Shown in pieces: positions 16,468-24,568 of a DNA stretch of 64,000 bases. Under the pieces are notes generated by a model. The model had not been told where the DNA came from and did not search any database. It worked only from the letters and a program-made list of their open reading frames with translations. Within the stretch, counting starts at the first letter, position 1. Each line of letters begins with the position of its first letter. The DNA is from Thermosaccharophagus gerlachensis (GTDB lineage Bacteria > Armatimonadota > Fervidibacteria > Fervidibacterales > Thermosaccharophagaceae), in the NCBI GenBank assembly GCA_041538025.1, contig JBGOEV010000002.1:49933-113932 (forward strand), in the 5' to 3' direction. Made by a program: the position numbers and the translations under genes.

Positions 16468-19467
16468 TTATCTGACGCTGACTTGTAAGGAGAGCGGTTG
16501 AGCACCCTTTTCCTCAAACCATATTTTGCGCATATACACCATGTCCAACTTTAGCGTATATGTTCCAGCCTTCTTAGGCGAGCGCAACGTAACTTCAAAC
16601 TCAACTATTTCATTTGGCTGTATGTCTTTTGGCATGTTGGCGACAATGGAGCTCTCAACAACGAACCCCTTTTCATCAAGCCACTTACATCCAAGTTGTG
16701 TTACTTCGTCACCAGTTGCACGCCATGTGAATGCGCTTTTGTTGCACAGCCGTATCCTAACGGTATAAGCTTGTCCACTGACGAGCTCGCTTGGAATATC
16801 ATGTGATGCAACCTCGTAATCGTATTCAGCAGTGACAGTGACAGGGACATTCAGCGTAGGTGAACCAACCTTACCAAACCAGCCTATCCCTTCCATATAC
16901 AAATCCCAACGCAATGTCCATTTACCAGTTAACCTTGGAGCGCAAACTCTCGCTTTAACTTTTACCAGTTCACCAAACTTCACATCCTTTGGCAGAGGTG
17001 TCCTAAGCTGCACAACATCTTTAAGTTCATTTCCATTCTCGTCAAGCCAGCAATAGCTTATCGTTACTGGTCGCTCACCGCCAGCCAGCCAAGTCATTGC
17101 ACCACGATTTACAATCGTGATTTCAACCTCATACTCATGTCCTGCCACCATCGTTGTGGGATGTGAAAGCACTTGGAACTCAGCAGCACATACTTGGCGC
17201 TGAACCATTACATCAACTTTGAGCGTTGGCGAACCCATGTGAGAGAAAAGCACATTCCCACCCTTCAACAAATCCCAGTGCAATGTATAGTTCCCAGCAA
17301 CAGGTGGAGCTTGTATCTTCGCAGCAACTTCAACTGTTTCCCCTGGCATGACATCGTAAGGCATTGGTGTCTCTATTGTTGGTGCAAAAACGCTTTTCCC
17401 ACTTTCATCGACCCACCGATACACCACGCAAACTCCTCTAATCCCTTTGCTTTCCCACGCGAGTGCCCCTTCATTCTTGAGGCGCAAGTTTACGAGATAA
17501 ATTTGACCAGGTAGCATTGTTGTTGGGGTGTTGTGCCAAAGGTATACCACTGAATAAGGCGCCTTAACACTCACTGGATAGGCTTCAAATTTACTTCCCA
17601 TATCGGAGAACCAATGCTGCATATTCCCTTGACCTTGAACGAACATATCCCACACAAGCTTATACTCACCCACAATTGATGGTGAACGCACCCTCGCTAT
17701 GACCTCAACTGTATCGCCTGCCTTCACCTGTTCCTCAATCAAGTTCATTATCGGTTGTTCATCAAGCTTTGCGCCTTGATGGTCAAGCCAGTGATATGAA
17801 AGGTAGACTTTCTCCTTTGTATCCTTTGCGTTCCATGGCATTGCGCCAGTGTTGCGTAGCCTCACTCTGATGGTGTATATTTGGCTTGGAACCATATCTC
17901 GTGGTGTGTTGTGCCATATGATTTGTGCAGCGTAGCGTCTCACAACGCGCACTGGTATCGTGAGCGATTGGCAACCCTCCTCTGAAAACCATATGGCGCC
18001 ACCGTGACATAAGTCCCATTCAAGCGTGTAGCTACCTGCGTCAGCAGGCGCAACAACTGTAGCTACAACTTGAACTTCTTCAGACTCGTTCACGACTTTC
18101 GGGATGTTGAAATGACCACCGCGAAGCACAACATTACCTTCCGCATCTCTCCAACGGTAGGAGAGTGTCACTGCATACCTTCCAGATGGTTGCCAGGTGA
18201 GCTTCCCGATGTTGCGTAGCTTCACTATGACTTGGACTGAATCTGAGGTGATCATTTCCTCTGGGACTGTGTGCTCAACATACTGGACACCATAAACTCT
18301 CTCCGAAAATACCGTTACCCTGTCTTCACCAACATCATCCTCTTCATCGTATACACGTAAGCGTAAGGTGAACGCACCGCTTATTTGGCTTGTATCCAAA
18401 GAAGCTATCGGTTCATCGTTTAGCTCACTAACCCCCACTGGCGCTTTAACATCTAACCTTGTCCAATCGCTCGGTTTTAAACCAAGTCCATACTCAAGTG
18501 ATATGCGTTTTACGTTCCCGTGAGGGACTTTAAAAGTTACCCTCACATTGATAACGCCTTCAACACGCTCACCATTCTTTGGTGATGTTATCTTTGCGTA
18601 TGGCAAAAGCCTTTCAAGCTGTATGAGGATTATCTCCCTGTTGCCACCAACGAGAGCATCACATGCTATCAAGTCTCCCTTCGGTGACCAGCACGGTGAT
18701 GATGGTTCATCAAAAGGAAGGGCAAGTGTTTTGCATACGCTTCCATCTGCACTGACTATAACCAATTCGTAAGCCTTGCCCTTTCTCCTGACGGCGCAAA
18801 GCCATTCTCCATCTGGTGACCAATACGGCGAGCTACCACCCTGCAATATCAATTTCTCGGTTCGTTCGGATATGTCCATAACATATATGCCTCTTCCCTC
18901 ATCATCGCCAGAGACAAATGCCAAACGCTTCCCATCCGGAGACCACGCTGGATCCCAAGCGTTGTTTCGTAGCTTAAAAAACTTCTTCTCATCGCCAAGT
19001 TCAAGTATCCATATGGCGTCCACTCCATCCCTGTCGGAGACAAAAGCCACCCTCTTGCCGTCCGGTGATATAGCGGGCATCCAGTCAATGCCGGGTGAAT
19101 CCGTAAGTTGATATAACTTGCAGGTTGTTAGTTCAAGCAGCCAAACATCAATATTGCCTGAGCGGTTGCTCACAAAGGAAAGCAGGTCCACATCTCGTGC
19201 TAACGATGGTTTGGCAGCGAACTCACCTACAGATTCACAATGCACGAGTTTCTTCAAATCGCCACTTGAAAGATCAACCATCCATATCTCGTTTTTGCCA
19301 TCCCTCCCGGAGACAAAAACAAGCTTGCTACCATCGCCAGAGAAACACGGCTGAGCGTCAATCGCCGGTGAGCTTGCTATAACTTTTGTTGAGCTGACCC
19401 TTGTTATAGCCAAGCAACAGCTATGCGCTATAAACGCCAGTAGTGCCAGCATAAATCTTAACCGCAC
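16468..19467 (-). CDS. Exported TolB-like beta-propeller protein with five tandem Ig-like repeats
   Basis: About 999 residues. A signal peptide (1-20) is followed by six or so TolB-type PD40 propeller repeats to about 280 (pattern SPDGKRLAFVSDRDG). A linker domain (about 285-390) contains SPKNGERVEGVINVRV. Then come five tandem Ig-like repeats of about 110 residues, recognisable by recurring phrases such as WHNTPRDMVPSQIYTIRVRL and VRSPSIVGEYKLVWDM; they resemble the NBR1 central (Ig-like) fold. TolB propellers bind Pal and colicins in Proteobacteria. The GTG at 19467 was chosen because GGAGG lies eight bases before it; the frame also has a GTG three codons earlier. First large gene of the Tol-like operon. 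Confidence 0.8.
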   Translation of the reverse strand: MRLRFMLALLAFIAHSCCLAITRVSSTKVIASSPAIDAQPCFSGDGSKLVFVSGRDGKNEIWMVDLSSGDLKKLVHCESVGEFAAKPSLARDVDLLSFVSNRSGNIDVWLLELTTCKLYQLTDSPGIDWMPAISPDGKRVAFVSDRDGVDAIWILELGDEKKFFKLRNNAWDPAWSPDGKRLAFVSGDDEGRGIYVMDISERTEKLILQGGSSPYWSPDGEWLCAVRRKGKAYELVIVSADGSVCKTLALPFDEPSSPCWSPKGDLIACDALVGGNREIILIQLERLLPYAKITSPKNGERVEGVINVRVTFKVPHGNVKRISLEYGLGLKPSDWTRLDVKAPVGVSELNDEPIASLDTSQISGAFTLRLRVYDEEDDVGEDRVTVFSERVYGVQYVEHTVPEEMITSDSVQVIVKLRNIGKLTWQPSGRYAVTLSYRWRDAEGNVVLRGGHFNIPKVVNESEEVQVVATVVAPADAGSYTLEWDLCHGGAIWFSEEGCQSLTIPVRVVRRYAAQIIWHNTPRDMVPSQIYTIRVRLRNTGAMPWNAKDTKEKVYLSYHWLDHQGAKLDEQPIMNLIEEQVKAGDTVEVIARVRSPSIVGEYKLVWDMFVQGQGNMQHWFSDMGSKFEAYPVSVKAPYSVVYLWHNTPTTMLPGQIYLVNLRLKNEGALAWESKGIRGVCVVYRWVDESGKSVFAPTIETPMPYDVMPGETVEVAAKIQAPPVAGNYTLHWDLLKGGNVLFSHMGSPTLKVDVMVQRQVCAAEFQVLSHPTTMVAGHEYEVEITIVNRGAMTWLAGGERPVTISYCWLDENGNELKDVVQLRTPLPKDVKFGELVKVKARVCAPRLTGKWTLRWDLYMEGIGWFGKVGSPTLNVPVTVTAEYDYEVASHDIPSELVSGQAYTVRIRLCNKSAFTWRATGDEVTQLGCKWLDEKGFVVESSIVANMPKDIQPNEIVEFEVTLRSPKKAGTYTLKLDMVYMRKIWFEEKGAQPLSLQVSVR

Positions 19468-19498
19468 CCTTTGCACCTCCTCGTTTCATTTTTTGGTT

Positions 19499-20161
19499 TT
19501 ATACGCTTGGCTTAATAGCTTTGCAGATGAGCGAGACACCGAAAGGCAAGTCAATGTATTTTAGCAACGTTGCCTCAAGTTGCAGCATTGCTATCAGTGC
19601 TTCATTGAGTGGCTTTGGAAGCTCAATCAAAGCAGTGTGCTTCTTCATGTTGTGTTGTGCAATGAGTTGCAACTTTCGGAATATGAACACGAATGGGAGC
19701 AATGGGCATATGGCGTAGGAAAGCTTTTGGGTAACAAAGCCAGCTTTCCTAAGCTTCATCTTGAGCTCGCTCATCGTGTATCTCCTGAAATGTCTTAGAG
19801 CCACATCGTGCCCACTCCAAAGGAACATGAAAGCTGGAACGGTCATAATCAAGAGACCGTTAGGTTTCAGTATTCGCCAGAACTCGCTGAGTGCAGCGAC
19901 ATCATCTTGCAAATGTTCAAGGACATCAAGCGCTGCAACAAGATCAACGCTACAGTTGCGGAAGGGAAGCGAAGATGCATCAGCGCATATGAGATTACCA
20001 TCCCAATGCTTCTTGCAGATTGAGAGCGCTAACGGCGAGATATCAATACCGATGCATACGCCATACGACGATAGCAACTCTAAGTTGCCACCTGTCCCAC
20101 ATCCAACATCCAATATGATCCTGCATCGGTGCTTTTCAACGCTGTTGAGGAGCATTGCCAC
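19499..20161 (-). CDS. Class I SAM-dependent methyltransferase
   Basis: 220 residues from the GTG at 20161, with motif I LDVGCGTGG, a LICADASSLPFRN segment and LDVLEHLQDD, all typical of small-molecule methyltransferases of the UbiE/Methyltransf_11 type. The target is unknown. The start is doubtful: the same frame stays open upstream to the TAG at 20276-20278 that ends the preceding gene, and it encodes EYWEQYRLERSYWWFVGRRK, which matches the usual N-terminal helix of this group. No ATG, GTG or TTG occurs in frame there. The GTG does have an AAGGA site five bases before it. Confidence 0.8.
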   Translation of the reverse strand: MAMLLNSVEKHRCRIILDVGCGTGGNLELLSSYGVCIGIDISPLALSICKKHWDGNLICADASSLPFRNCSVDLVAALDVLEHLQDDVAALSEFWRILKPNGLLIMTVPAFMFLWSGHDVALRHFRRYTMSELKMKLRKAGFVTQKLSYAICPLLPFVFIFRKLQLIAQHNMKKHTALIELPKPLNEALIAMLQLEATLLKYIDLPFGVSLICKAIKPSV

Positions 20162-20275
20162 TATTTTCCTTCGTCCGACGAACCACCAATATGAGCGCTC
20201 AAGGCGATACTGTTCCCAATATTCCCTCTCTTCCAGAATACCTCCACCCCAATCTTCAAGTGCTATCGTGGGATC

Positions 20276-20926
20276 CTACTCCTTTAGCTCTTGCCCTTCA
20301 TTCAAAAAGCGCATCAAGAAGTTGAGCACATGGCTAAGTTTGAAGCGCCTTTGATTTCCGGAAGTTCTGTAGTGTTCAAGCAAACCTGAGTTCGTATATC
20401 GCCTGACTGTTGTTTGACATACATCAAGCAGGAATGCTACATCCCTTATTGACATATCTGGGTCAAGCAACTTGCTTAGCAATTTCCATTTTGGGCTTTC
20501 GTGAGCATGCCTATTGATATCCGTTTGAAGCTTCGCTATTTGGAGCAGTGTTTGCTTAAACAGCTCATCAAGCCTGTTTTGGCTTCTTGGGCTCTTTATG
20601 CTTGCCCAAAGTGAACGCCTTCGCTCCAACTGCTTCTTGGTTTCCTCACGCATGCTCAAATCCTCTGTTGTCATTTGTTGCGCTGGTTGCGTTTGCTCTT
20701 GGATTACATATGGGCGTTGAGTCGTCGTTTCCCACCGATGGACACCAAGTTGAGCAGGGCGACCCCAAGAGGAAGGTCTTGGGCGAACGAAGCTTTGGCG
20801 TGGTTGCTGTTGTGGCTCTGCTTCCTTACTCTCCTTGTCCTTGGCTTCCCCTTTCGCTACCTTCTCCTGCTCCTCCAAATAACGCATCCACTCTTTTAAC
20901 GACATGCCCCTCTTTCCCTCATCCAT
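20276..20926 (-). CDS. Helix-turn-helix protein with MerR/excisionase-like C-terminal DNA-binding domain
   Basis: 216 residues. The first about 90 are rich in Gln, Glu, Arg and Pro and probably disordered; a helical segment follows (about 95-145). The C-terminal 65 residues carry a MerR/HTH_17-type winged helix: MSIRDVAFLLDVCQTTVRRY, then GLLEHYRTSGNQRRFKLSHV. Probably a transcription factor. It is the first gene of the minus-strand unit and diverges from recA across a 204-base gap, so it could regulate its own operon. Confidence 0.7.
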   Translation of the reverse strand: MDEGKRGMSLKEWMRYLEEQEKVAKGEAKDKESKEAEPQQQPRQSFVRPRPSSWGRPAQLGVHRWETTTQRPYVIQEQTQPAQQMTTEDLSMREETKKQLERRRSLWASIKSPRSQNRLDELFKQTLLQIAKLQTDINRHAHESPKWKLLSKLLDPDMSIRDVAFLLDVCQTTVRRYTNSGLLEHYRTSGNQRRFKLSHVLNFLMRFLNEGQELKE

Positions 20927-21130
20927 CTTTTGTCACCCCTTGAGGATGGTGCTAAAACATAACAGTGCTACAAAGCGCAACGCTTTCTCTGATGGCTATT
21001 ATATATCATTGCACATCTGACTACAGCACCACCCAAGATGTGCTACAATGACTTGTGGCGCTGTTTTGCTAAGCTTTCTTTTTGGCGTGTTATTTTGCAT
21101 GCGTTTAAACGATGGGAGGTGAAATTGTTT

Positions 21131-22279
21131 ATGCCAAAACGCTCAAAGGAAGATGAGCAGTCACTGCCCTTGCAAGAGGAAGTCGCCGAGGTATCTGAAG
21201 CCCCTTCAACACCACAAGTGACTATCAGCAGTGAAAGGCTGAAAGCGCTTGAAAGCGCAATAAGCCACATTGAGAAGAAGTTCGGTAAAGGGAGCATAAT
21301 GCGCCTCAGCGACCAACCGACAAAGCTTACAGTTGATGTGATACCGACAGGCTCAATATGGCTTGATATTGCTGTGGGTGTTGGTGGTATACCGAGAGGA
21401 CGCATAACAGAGATATTTGGACCAGAAGGCTCTGGGAAGACAACTCTTGCGTATCACATAATCGCCGAGGCTCAGAAGATGGGAGGTATAGCTGCGTTCA
21501 TTGATGCAGAACATGCTATGGACAGGAACTATGTCACAGCATTAGGCATTGACCTTGATAGGCTTTACATCTCCCAACCTGACTCAGGCGAGCAAGCGCT
21601 TGAGATCGCAGACGAGCTTGTGCGCAGTGGTGCGGTAGATGTGCTGGTGATTGATTCTGTTGCTGCGCTTGTCCCGAGGGCTGAACTTGAAGGGGAAATG
21701 GGAGACCAACACATGGGTTTGCAGGCAAGGCTTATGTCTCAAGCTTTGAGGAAACTCGCGGGCTCAATAAACCGTTCACGCACTGCAGCAGTGCTTGTGA
21801 ACCAAGTCAGGGAGAAAGTCGGGATAATCTTTGGGAGCCCAGAAGTGACGCCGGGTGGTAGGGCGCTAAAGTTTTGGGCTTCCCTGAGGCTCAGGATAAG
21901 CAAGGAGGATTCAATTCGCTCTGGGAATGATGTGATTGGGCTTGTATGCAATGTGAAGGTGGTGAAGAATAAAGTTGCACCACCCTTTAGGGAGGCAACT
22001 TTTGAGATACTCTTCGGTAAAGGCATATGCAGATACAGCAACATTTTGGATGTGGCAGTGCAATATGAAATTGTGAACAAGGTGGGGGCTTGGTATAGCT
22101 ACAAAGATGAGCGTCTTGGGCAAGGAAGGGAAAACGCATGGCGCTACCTTGAGCAACACCCCGAGCTGGCAGCCGAAATTGAGGTTCAAATACGCAAGAT
22201 GGCAAGGATACCAATACCATCTTGGCTTGAGGAGCTCGCTGCAAAGCGTTCAAAGGCTGCAGTCGGGGTTAGCGAGTAG
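21131..22279 (+). CDS. recA: Recombinase RecA
   Basis: 382 residues; the ATP-dependent strand-exchange protein and SOS co-protease. Walker A GPEGSGKT is at 97-104, followed by the DAEHAMD, LVIDSVAALVPRAE and NQVREKVG motifs and the GGRALKFW segment. The ATG at 21131 is preceded by GGAGGTGAAATTGTTT; a longer frame from 21038 lacks this. Even so, the protein has about 30 more residues before the conserved KKFGKGSIMRL block than E. coli RecA. The upstream gap contains TACAAT at 21044-21049 as a possible -10 box without a good -35. recX follows after 62 bases. Confidence 0.98.
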   Translation: MPKRSKEDEQSLPLQEEVAEVSEAPSTPQVTISSERLKALESAISHIEKKFGKGSIMRLSDQPTKLTVDVIPTGSIWLDIAVGVGGIPRGRITEIFGPEGSGKTTLAYHIIAEAQKMGGIAAFIDAEHAMDRNYVTALGIDLDRLYISQPDSGEQALEIADELVRSGAVDVLVIDSVAALVPRAELEGEMGDQHMGLQARLMSQALRKLAGSINRSRTAAVLVNQVREKVGIIFGSPEVTPGGRALKFWASLRLRISKEDSIRSGNDVIGLVCNVKVVKNKVAPPFREATFEILFGKGICRYSNILDVAVQYEIVNKVGAWYSYKDERLGQGRENAWRYLEQHPELAAEIEVQIRKMARIPIPSWLEELAAKRSKAAVGVSE

Positions 22280-22307
22280 CAATGCTAAGTGAGCGTTTGG
22301 CTGGTTT

Positions 22308-22332
22308 ACCCTTCCTTGCTTCAAAGAAGGGT
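22308..22332 (+). promoter_or_regulatory. Hairpin covering the recX ribosome binding site
   Basis: ACCCTTC (22308-22314) and GAAGGGT (22326-22332) form a perfect 7-bp stem with an 11-base loop. The 3' arm is the Shine-Dalgarno of recX, whose ATG is at 22342. No T-run follows, so it looks less like a terminator than a translation brake between recA and recX. Confidence 0.5.
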
Positions 22333-22341
22333 GAGTAGCCG

Positions 22342-22914
22342 ATGGGTAGGTCAAGGGGAGTAAGACGTAAAAGTGCAATTGATTATTGCATGCGTTTGCT
22401 TTCTCGCAGGCAATACAGTAGCCGTGAGCTTGAGGTGAAGTTGCAAAAGCGTGGCTATAGTGAGCAGACTATAGCCAGAACAATCGCGAGGTTGAAGGAA
22501 ATTGGCTTGGTTAACGATTATAGTCTTGCTGCCGATATTGTTCGGTCTGCTATTGAGCGTCGCAATAAGGGCAGGTATGCACTCATAGCCGAGATGAAAA
22601 GGCTGATGCTTCCAGAGGAGTGCATACAAGGCGCTATTTCGGCTTTTGACGAGTTTGAAGAAGCCAAGATAGCGACTGAGCTTTTACGCAAATGGCTGGG
22701 TAAAAGGAACTTGCCAAGCGAGACTGATGGGGCAACGAATGAAGAGATCAAGAAGCTAAAGAGGCGTATGATGGAGCGGTTGTTAATGCGTGGGTTTAGT
22801 GTGAAAGCTATAGCGCTTGCGTTCAATCACATCGGGTGGAGATTCTTTGAAAGCAGTGAGTGGATACATGAACGTTCACCAAGTCAAGCCTTCACTCGCG
22901 ATGAACCTACATAA
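22342..22914 (+). CDS. recX: Regulatory protein RecX
   Basis: 190 residues of the all-helical RecX family, which binds RecA filaments and limits their activity. Typical phrases are present: LLSRRQYSSRELEVKLQKRG, LKEIGLVNDYSLAADIV and the GRYALIAEMKRLMLPEE segment. It follows recA as in many bacteria. The start at 22342 uses GAAGGGTGAG, which lies in a hairpin (22308-22332). Confidence 0.9.
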   Translation: MGRSRGVRRKSAIDYCMRLLSRRQYSSRELEVKLQKRGYSEQTIARTIARLKEIGLVNDYSLAADIVRSAIERRNKGRYALIAEMKRLMLPEECIQGAISAFDEFEEAKIATELLRKWLGKRNLPSETDGATNEEIKKLKRRMMERLLMRGFSVKAIALAFNHIGWRFFESSEWIHERSPSQAFTRDEPT

Positions 22915-22975
22915 GTTCGTCAAATGATTGGGCAGTTGAACAGACTCTGCTAAGCCCCAAAGCCTACCCTCGGCT

Positions 22976-22997
22976 ACCCCCAAAGACCAAAGGGGGT
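22976..22997 (+). promoter_or_regulatory. Hairpin covering the rny ribosome binding site
   Basis: ACCCCC (22976-22981) and GGGGGT (22992-22997) form a perfect 6-bp, GC-rich stem with a 10-base loop (aaagaccaaa). The 3' arm is the Shine-Dalgarno for the GTG at 23005. Melting of the stem would be needed for translation. Confidence 0.5.
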
Positions 22998-23004
22998 GAA
23001 GAAA

Positions 23005-24543
23005 GTGAACGCACAATCATTTGCTGTCCTGCTCTCATTAAGCCTGCTCGTTGGTTTCCTCTTTGGTGCAGCGCTTGGTTACTTAGCTTTGTTAGTGCAC
23101 AAACGCAAAAGCGAGATGGAATTGCAACAGAGGGAGAAAGACTTGAGAGAAGCCGAACAGAGGAGCATCCAAGAAATCCTTCGTGCGCAGGAGGAGTTGC
23201 AGCATCTTAGAGTTGAGTTTGAACAAGAGCAGAGGGAGAGACGCAAAGAACTGCAGCGCCTTGAGGAACGCTTGAGGGATAAGGAGGATTTGCTCACACA
23301 GAAGGAAAGAGCGCTTGAGAGCCGTGAGGCGGAACTAAAAAAGTATGAGCAAGCGCTTGCCGAACACAAGAAGGAGCTTGAGGGATTGGAAGCCGAGTAT
23401 AAGCGCAAGCTTGAAGAGGTTGCAGGTCTTTCAACTGTTGAGGCTAAGAAGTTACTGCTTGCGGTCCTTGAGGAAGAGCTGGCTGATGAAGTTATGAGGC
23501 GTATTGCGGAAGCCGAAGAGAAAGCGAAGGAAGAGGCTGAGAGGAGGGCGCAGGAGATACTCGTAACAGCCATGCAAAGGTGTGCTGTCCAAGTTGCGAC
23601 AACTTCAACTGTAACCGTTATCCCGCTCCCAAATGAGGAGATGAAAGGAAGGATAATCGGGCGAGAGGGACGCAACATTAGAACCTTTGAGATGCTGACA
23701 GGGGTGGATGTAGTGATTGATGATACTCCAGAAACGATTGTCCTTTCGTCCTTTGACCCTATTAGGCGTGAAATAGCAAAAGTAGCTATGGAGATGCTGA
23801 TTGCTGATGGCAGAATCCACCCAGCGAGCATTGAAGAGGCAGTTGAGAAGGCACGCCAAGATGTTGAGGCTCGGATGATGAAAGCTGCAGAATCGGCTTT
23901 AATGGAAACAGGGGTGAGTGGGGTACCACAAGGTCTTATGAAGTTGCTTGGCAGGCTGGCGTTTAGAGCGAGCTTTGGGCAAAGCGTTCTTTGGCACTCT
24001 GTTGAAGTAGCTATACTTGCTGGGGCTATGGCTGGTGAGATAGGCGCTGATGTTGAGGTTGCAAAAAGAGCAGGTCTGTTTCATGATATCGGAAAAGCAG
24101 TTGACCATCAGGTTGATGGAGGACATGTTCAAATTGGTGCTGAGATACTGAGAAGATATGGAGAGAGTGGGAAGGTTATAAAGGCGATGCTCGCTCACCA
24201 TGAGGATGTTGAGCCAGAGAGTGTTGAGGCAGTCCTCATTGCCTTAGCTGATGCTATATCAGCATCACGACCGGGCGCAAGGAGGGAAAGCTTTGAGGCT
24301 TACATACGCAGGCTGCAAAAGATGGAGGAGATAGCGCTATCATTTGATGGTGTCCAAAAAGCTTATGCGATAAGGGCTGGAAGAGAAATACGCGTCATCG
24401 TTAACCCAGACAGGGTTGATGACATTCGCCTTATAAAGCTTGCACGAGATGTAGCGAAGGCGATCGAAGAGCAGTGCGAATACCCAGGGCAAGTGAAGGT
24501 TGTCGTCATAAGGGAAAGAAGGCATGTTGAGTATGCTCGTTAA
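23005..24543 (+). CDS. rny: Ribonuclease Y
   Basis: 512 residues. A membrane anchor (about 5-28) is followed by a long charged coiled coil (about 35-185), a KH RNA-binding domain (GRIIGREGRNIRTFEMLTGV, about 205-270) and an HD hydrolase domain with HSVEVAILAG and LFHDIGKA (about 330-425). RNase Y is the membrane-bound endonuclease that starts mRNA decay in many bacteria without RNase E. The GTG at 23005 was preferred because GGGGGTGAAGAAA is correctly spaced before it; a GTG at 22996 lies inside that site. The coiled coil produces a long antisense frame that is not a gene. Confidence 0.96.
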   Translation: MNAQSFAVLLSLSLLVGFLFGAALGYLALLVHKRKSEMELQQREKDLREAEQRSIQEILRAQEELQHLRVEFEQEQRERRKELQRLEERLRDKEDLLTQKERALESREAELKKYEQALAEHKKELEGLEAEYKRKLEEVAGLSTVEAKKLLLAVLEEELADEVMRRIAEAEEKAKEEAERRAQEILVTAMQRCAVQVATTSTVTVIPLPNEEMKGRIIGREGRNIRTFEMLTGVDVVIDDTPETIVLSSFDPIRREIAKVAMEMLIADGRIHPASIEEAVEKARQDVEARMMKAAESALMETGVSGVPQGLMKLLGRLAFRASFGQSVLWHSVEVAILAGAMAGEIGADVEVAKRAGLFHDIGKAVDHQVDGGHVQIGAEILRRYGESGKVIKAMLAHHEDVEPESVEAVLIALADAISASRPGARRESFEAYIRRLQKMEEIALSFDGVQKAYAIRAGREIRVIVNPDRVDDIRLIKLARDVAKAIEEQCEYPGQVKVVVIRERRHVEYAR

Positions 24544-24568
24544 ACTGAAAGGCTTGGTGGGGAGAGGC

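Noticed and set aside
20974..20988. AAAGCG-CAA-CGCTTT hairpin between the helix-turn-helix gene and recA.
   Set aside because: Short stem with a three-base loop and no T-run; not enough for a terminator or operator call.
21038..21130. N-terminal extension of RecA from the ATG at 21038.
   Set aside because: No ribosome site there, its sequence is unlike RecA, and a strong GGAGGTG precedes the ATG at 21131.
23079..23831. A 250-codon minus-strand frame, very rich in Ser, Cys and Leu.
   Set aside because: Mirror of the charged coiled-coil codons of rny; composition is that of an antisense shadow.
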